Source: Streptomyces sp. BK340 (GTDB taxonomy: Bacteria; Actinomycetota; Actinomycetes; Streptomycetales; Streptomycetaceae). From it: a DNA stretch of 64,000 bases. The DNA lies in the NCBI RefSeq assembly GCF_007827595.1, contig NZ_VISR01000022.1:122804-186803 (forward strand), written 5' to 3'. Position 1 is the first letter of the stretch. Every line of letters begins with the position of its first letter. This document shows positions 61,213-64,000 of the stretch, one piece after another. The position numbers and the translations under genes are program-made. Under the pieces are notes generated by a model that saw only the letters and a program-made list of their open reading frames with translations, did not search any database and had not been told where the DNA came from.

Positions 61213-61244
61213 GTTAACCCTGCAAAGTCCTTTGCAGGGTTAAC
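61213..61244. repeat. 32-bp near-perfect palindrome (15-bp arms)
   Basis: GTTAACCCTGCAAAG-TC-CTTTGCAGGGTTAAC. The 2-nt spacer is too short for a normal terminator loop. It lies 71 nt upstream of the small secreted gene and 64 nt after the ZapE-like gene; the AT-rich arms fit an operator better than a terminator. Confidence 0.6.
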
Positions 61245-61307
61245 TGGGCGTTACGAGTCCAAGAGAGCGTGAAAAGTGCCGGTCGGGTGGCGAGATCCGG
61301 CTCTTGA

Positions 61308-62411
61308 CTACGAGTCGACGAGGCCCTTCGCGTCCCGGGCCAACGCGGTGAGCCGGGATATCGCGCGGAAGTACTTCTTGCGGTAACCGCCGTTCAGCAT
61401 CTCCTCGCTGAACAGCTGGTCGAAGGGCAGGCCCGAGGCGAGCACCGGGACCTCGCGGTCGTACAGCCGGTCCGCCAGCACCACCAGCCGCAGCGCCGTC
61501 GACTGGTCCGGCACCGGCCGCACGTCGGTCAGGCACACCGCCTTCACCCCGTCGGTGAGGGCGCCGTACCGGCTCGGGTGCACCTTGGCCAGGTGCTCCA
61601 GCAGGTGCGGGAAGTCGTCCAGCGAGGCGCCCGCGGTGGCGTACGCCGCCTTGGTCACCTGCTCGTCCGAGTACGGCGCGGGAGCCTCGGGCAGGCCGCG
61701 GTGGCGGTAGTCCTCGCCGTCGATGCGCAGGGCGCGGAAGTGGGCGGACAGGCCCTGGATCTCGCGCAGGAAGTCGGCGGCGGCGAACCGGCCCTCGCCG
61801 AGCTTGCCGGGCAGTGTGTTGGAGGTGGCGGCGAGTGCCACGCCCGCCTCGACCAGCTTGCCGAGCAGCGTGGAGACGAGCACGGTGTCGCCCGGGTCGT
61901 CCAGCTCGAACTCGTCGATGCACAGCAGGCGGTGCCCGCTGAGCGTCTGCACGGTCTTCTGGAAGCCGAGCGCGCCGACCAGGTTGGTCAGCTCCACGAA
62001 GGTGCCGAACGCCTTGAGCGCGGGCTCGGCCGGGGTGGCGTGCCACAGGGAGGCGAGCAGGTGGGTCTTGCCGACGCCGTAGCCCCCGTCCAGGTAGACG
62101 CCGCGGGGGCCCGCCGGGGCCTTGGGCGCCTTGGCCCTGCCGAACCCGAAGAGGCCGCGCCGGCCGGCGCCGGAGGCGTGGGCGCCGCCGAGCCCGGCCG
62201 CGAAGCCGTCCAGCACCCCCACGGCCTCGGTCTGGCTGGGCTGGTTCGGGTCCGGGATGTACGTGGCGAAGCGCACCGAGTCGAAGCGCGGCGGCGGCAC
62301 CATCTCGGCGACCAGCCGGTCCGCGGGGACGTGCGGCTCGCGGGTGCACAGAGAGAGGGGGCCCGCATCGGTCAGAGGGCTGGAACCGGGGGCGGTGGTG
62401 GAGGACGACAC
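61308..62411 (-). CDS. zapE: ZapE/AFG1-family ATPase
   Basis: A ~367-residue P-loop ATPase. Walker A is LDGGYGVGKTHLLASLWH and Walker B LLCIDEFELDDPGD, both characteristic of AFG1/LACE1/ZapE. Sensor region LAATSNTLPGKLGEGRF is present. E. coli ZapE acts on the Z ring under stress, and yeast Afg1 on mitochondrial proteins; the Streptomyces role is unknown. The start is uncertain (GTG 62411; ATG 62450 longer). It is divergent from the RibD-like gene, whose start lies within 40 nt. Confidence 0.88.
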   Translation of the reverse strand: MSSSTTAPGSSPLTDAGPLSLCTREPHVPADRLVAEMVPPPRFDSVRFATYIPDPNQPSQTEAVGVLDGFAAGLGGAHASGAGRRGLFGFGRAKAPKAPAGPRGVYLDGGYGVGKTHLLASLWHATPAEPALKAFGTFVELTNLVGALGFQKTVQTLSGHRLLCIDEFELDDPGDTVLVSTLLGKLVEAGVALAATSNTLPGKLGEGRFAAADFLREIQGLSAHFRALRIDGEDYRHRGLPEAPAPYSDEQVTKAAYATAGASLDDFPHLLEHLAKVHPSRYGALTDGVKAVCLTDVRPVPDQSTALRLVVLADRLYDREVPVLASGLPFDQLFSEEMLNGGYRKKYFRAISRLTALARDAKGLVDS

Positions 62412-62448
62412 GGTTACCCATGCTAAGCGCCGTGTCACACTGCACGTC

Positions 62449-63312
62449 ATGCGACGCCTGTTCCCTGTGACCTACGAAACAGCACCCCAGGCCTTCGGTG
62501 GGGGCCCGGAGAGGGAGGGGGCTGGCGGGGCGGCAGGGGCTCCCGTGCCGGGTGGGCCCGCCGGAGCCGACGCACTCGTGAACCGCGAGTGGAGCCTCGC
62601 CGAGCTGGCCGCCGCCTACGCGTATCCGGAGACGGGTTCCGGGGCCCGGCAGCCGTGGCTGCGGGCCAACATGGTCTCGACCCTCGACGGCGCCGCTCAG
62701 CACCAGGGGCACTCCCAGCCCATCTCCAGCGCGGCCGACATGCGCGTCTTCGGCACGCTCCGGGCGCTCGCGGACGTGATCGTGGTGGGTGCGGAAACGG
62801 TACGGCAGGAGGGGTACCGCCCGGCACGCGCGCGTGCGGAGTTCGCGGCGGCCCGGCAGGCCGCAGGACAGGGCCCCGCCGCGGCGATCGCGATCGTCAC
62901 CGCCGGCCTCGACCTCGACTTCTCCCTGCCCCTGTTCACCTCGCCCCTGGTGCCCACCGTGATCCTCACCGGTGCCGCCGCGGCCCCGGACCGGGTCGCG
63001 GCCGCCGAGAAGGCCGGTGCCCGGGTGGTCGTCGCCGGGGAGGGCATGGGTGTCGACCCGGCCCGCGCGGTGCGCGCCCTCGCCGACCTCGGTCACACGC
63101 GCCAGCTCACCGAGGGCGGGCCCCGCCTGCTCGGCCAGCTGGTGGCCGCGGACGTGCTCGACGAGCTGTGCCTGACCGTGTCGCCGATGCTCAGCGCGGG
63201 GGACGCGCAGCGCATCGCCGGAGGGCCGTCCGTCACCGTCCCGCGCCGCTTCGGACTCGAGTCCCTGCTGGAGGAGGACGGATTCCTGTTCAGTCGTTAC
63301 CGCCGGTCCTGA
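62449..63312 (+). CDS. RibD C-terminal-type pyrimidine reductase
   Basis: A 287-residue protein. The reductase domain covers ~70-285: RANMVSTLDGAAQHQGHSQPIS (substrate region), DVIVVGAETVRQEGYRPAR (NADPH region), LTEGGPRLLGQLVAADVLDELCLTVSP. It matches the 5-amino-6-(5-phosphoribosylamino)uracil reductase family of riboflavin synthesis, but no deaminase domain or other rib gene is near, so it may serve another pathway. The ~50-residue Gly/Pro-rich N-terminus is extra. ATG 62449 is chosen. Confidence 0.86.
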   Translation: MRRLFPVTYETAPQAFGGGPEREGAGGAAGAPVPGGPAGADALVNREWSLAELAAAYAYPETGSGARQPWLRANMVSTLDGAAQHQGHSQPISSAADMRVFGTLRALADVIVVGAETVRQEGYRPARARAEFAAARQAAGQGPAAAIAIVTAGLDLDFSLPLFTSPLVPTVILTGAAAAPDRVAAAEKAGARVVVAGEGMGVDPARAVRALADLGHTRQLTEGGPRLLGQLVAADVLDELCLTVSPMLSAGDAQRIAGGPSVTVPRRFGLESLLEEDGFLFSRYRRS

Positions 63313-63438
63313 AAACGGCGGAATCTACCGTTCCGTTTAGCTTCGGACGGGCAGACTAGGTCCGGCACAACTCGTGCGACACGGGGCAGGATGGTTTCCG
63401 CAGGGCCATGCCGGGCCCACGGAGGGAAGAGGCGCCGC

Positions 63439-63912
63439 GTGTTCACAAGCGTTCTGATGATCGAGAAGGCACTGACGTCCGCCGACGTGGAGTTCGTCAC
63501 CACCTTGCACGGAGACGAGCAGGTCTCCTTCCACGTGCTCCTGCAGCCGCGCGGCGACCAGGCGGACCGGCTGCTGCGGGCCATCGACGACATCGCGCTC
63601 GGCGAACTCGAGGAGGCCCGCCGCGAGGGCAGGACACCCGAGGGCGACGAGGCGCGGAGCGTCGGGCAGCAGGCTCTCGACGTGTCCCTCCAGGCCCTGC
63701 GGGCCGCCGGCGCCGAGGCCGTGGGGCGGCTGGTCGAGGACCATCCGCTGGATGCGCTGAAATCCCTGGTCGCCGAAGCCGGCGCGGACGAGGTCATCGT
63801 GCTGACCGACCCGCACTACGTGGAGGAGTTCTTCCACCGGGACTGGGCCTCCAGGGCCCGGCACAAGGTGGGGGTGCCGGTGCTGAAGCTGTTCTCGCAC
63901 AGCAAGGCCTAG
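63439..63912 (+). CDS. Small conserved actinobacterial protein (function unknown)
   Basis: A 157-residue soluble alpha/beta protein. I recall Streptomyces homologues being labelled indole-3-glycerol-phosphate synthase, but the visible sequence lacks a TIM barrel and is too short. It contains MIEKALTSADVEFVTTLHGDEQVSFHVLLQPRGDQADRLL, a long charged helix (LGELEEARREGRTP) and VIVLTDPHYVEEFFHRDWASRARHKVGVPVLKLFSH. GTG 63439 has GGAGGGA 11 nt upstream. Confidence 0.75.
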   Translation: MFTSVLMIEKALTSADVEFVTTLHGDEQVSFHVLLQPRGDQADRLLRAIDDIALGELEEARREGRTPEGDEARSVGQQALDVSLQALRAAGAEAVGRLVEDHPLDALKSLVAEAGADEVIVLTDPHYVEEFFHRDWASRARHKVGVPVLKLFSHSKA

Positions 63913-64000
63913 GTGTATTGATCACGAGCGTTGTTGACACTGGGTCTTGATCATGGCGAAGACCTCCGGTGTGGTGGAGCTGTCTAGGAACGCACCACAC
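63913..64000. other. Right-edge segment, possible mobile-element boundary
   Basis: 88 nt with less Streptomyces-like composition. It has TGATCA-type repeats (ATTGATCAC and TCTTGATCAT) and an incomplete hairpin, GTGTGGTG (63969-63976) with CACCACAC (63993-64000), cut by the window edge. Sequences of this kind often flank insertion sequences, but no transposase is visible. Confidence 0.3.

Overview
The window is high-GC actinobacterial chromosome, almost certainly Streptomyces. Coding regions have strong third-position GC, GTG starts are frequent, and AGGAGG-type ribosome sites are common. Gene content and order match the conserved Streptomyces core around aconitase, ngcEFG, a ROK regulator, xylFGH, dxs, fadAB, rnd, hemE and the coproporphyrin-dependent haem genes (the SCO5998-SCO6045 stretch of S. 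coelicolor, recalled from knowledge, not compared here). I see no phage, plasmid, CRISPR array, tRNA or rRNA. The last ~90 bases may be the edge of a mobile element.

Left (1-8.8 kb): a MurA-like enzyme with an N-terminal Xre-type helix-turn-helix (cut by the window edge), a small unknown protein, and aconitase, whose promoter holds an 18-bp palindrome and a DtxR/IdeR-type iron box. Then come an orphan sensor kinase and, convergent with it, an 898-residue Cache-PAS-GAF-PP2C-HATPase phosphatase.

Carbohydrate block (8.8-26 kb): two large secreted GH92 alpha-mannosidase-type enzymes face each other across a shared terminator. They are followed by an NgcEFG-type ABC importer, a ROK repressor/activator (Rok7B7 type) and a XylFGH importer. 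Three copies of a GACAACGTTGTC-type operator mark the two GH92 promoters, a perfect CebR-type box lies between the phosphatase and the first GH92, and a DasR-like site precedes ngcE. The block looks like a glycan harvesting and import locus wired to several sugar regulators.

Housekeeping block (26-48.9 kb): dxs, an APC amino-acid permease, a GT-C membrane protein, a NYN-like protein, a beta-propeller protein, the fadA-fadB beta-oxidation operon, rnd (RNase D), an atypical NarL-type regulator, a DUF3000 protein, hemE, a rhomboid protease, a CoA-disulfide-reductase-like flavoprotein, a DUF4349 lipoprotein, cgoX/hemY-hemQ and a secreted TAP-like peptidase.

Right (49-64 kb): a minus-strand row encodes a TIGR04222-like membrane protein, a DUF4142 protein and a DUF692/MNIO enzyme fused to a BufC-like partner domain. 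This is the best candidate for an undescribed peptide-modification system. It is followed by a TetR pair with a DinB/MDMPI-like protein, a Pth2-like hydrolase, a two-gene ABC exporter, a polysaccharide deacetylase, a PEBP-slipin operon, a carbonic anhydrase-SulP operon, a small secreted protein behind a perfect 32-bp palindrome, a ZapE/AFG1 ATPase, a RibD-type reductase and a small conserved protein.
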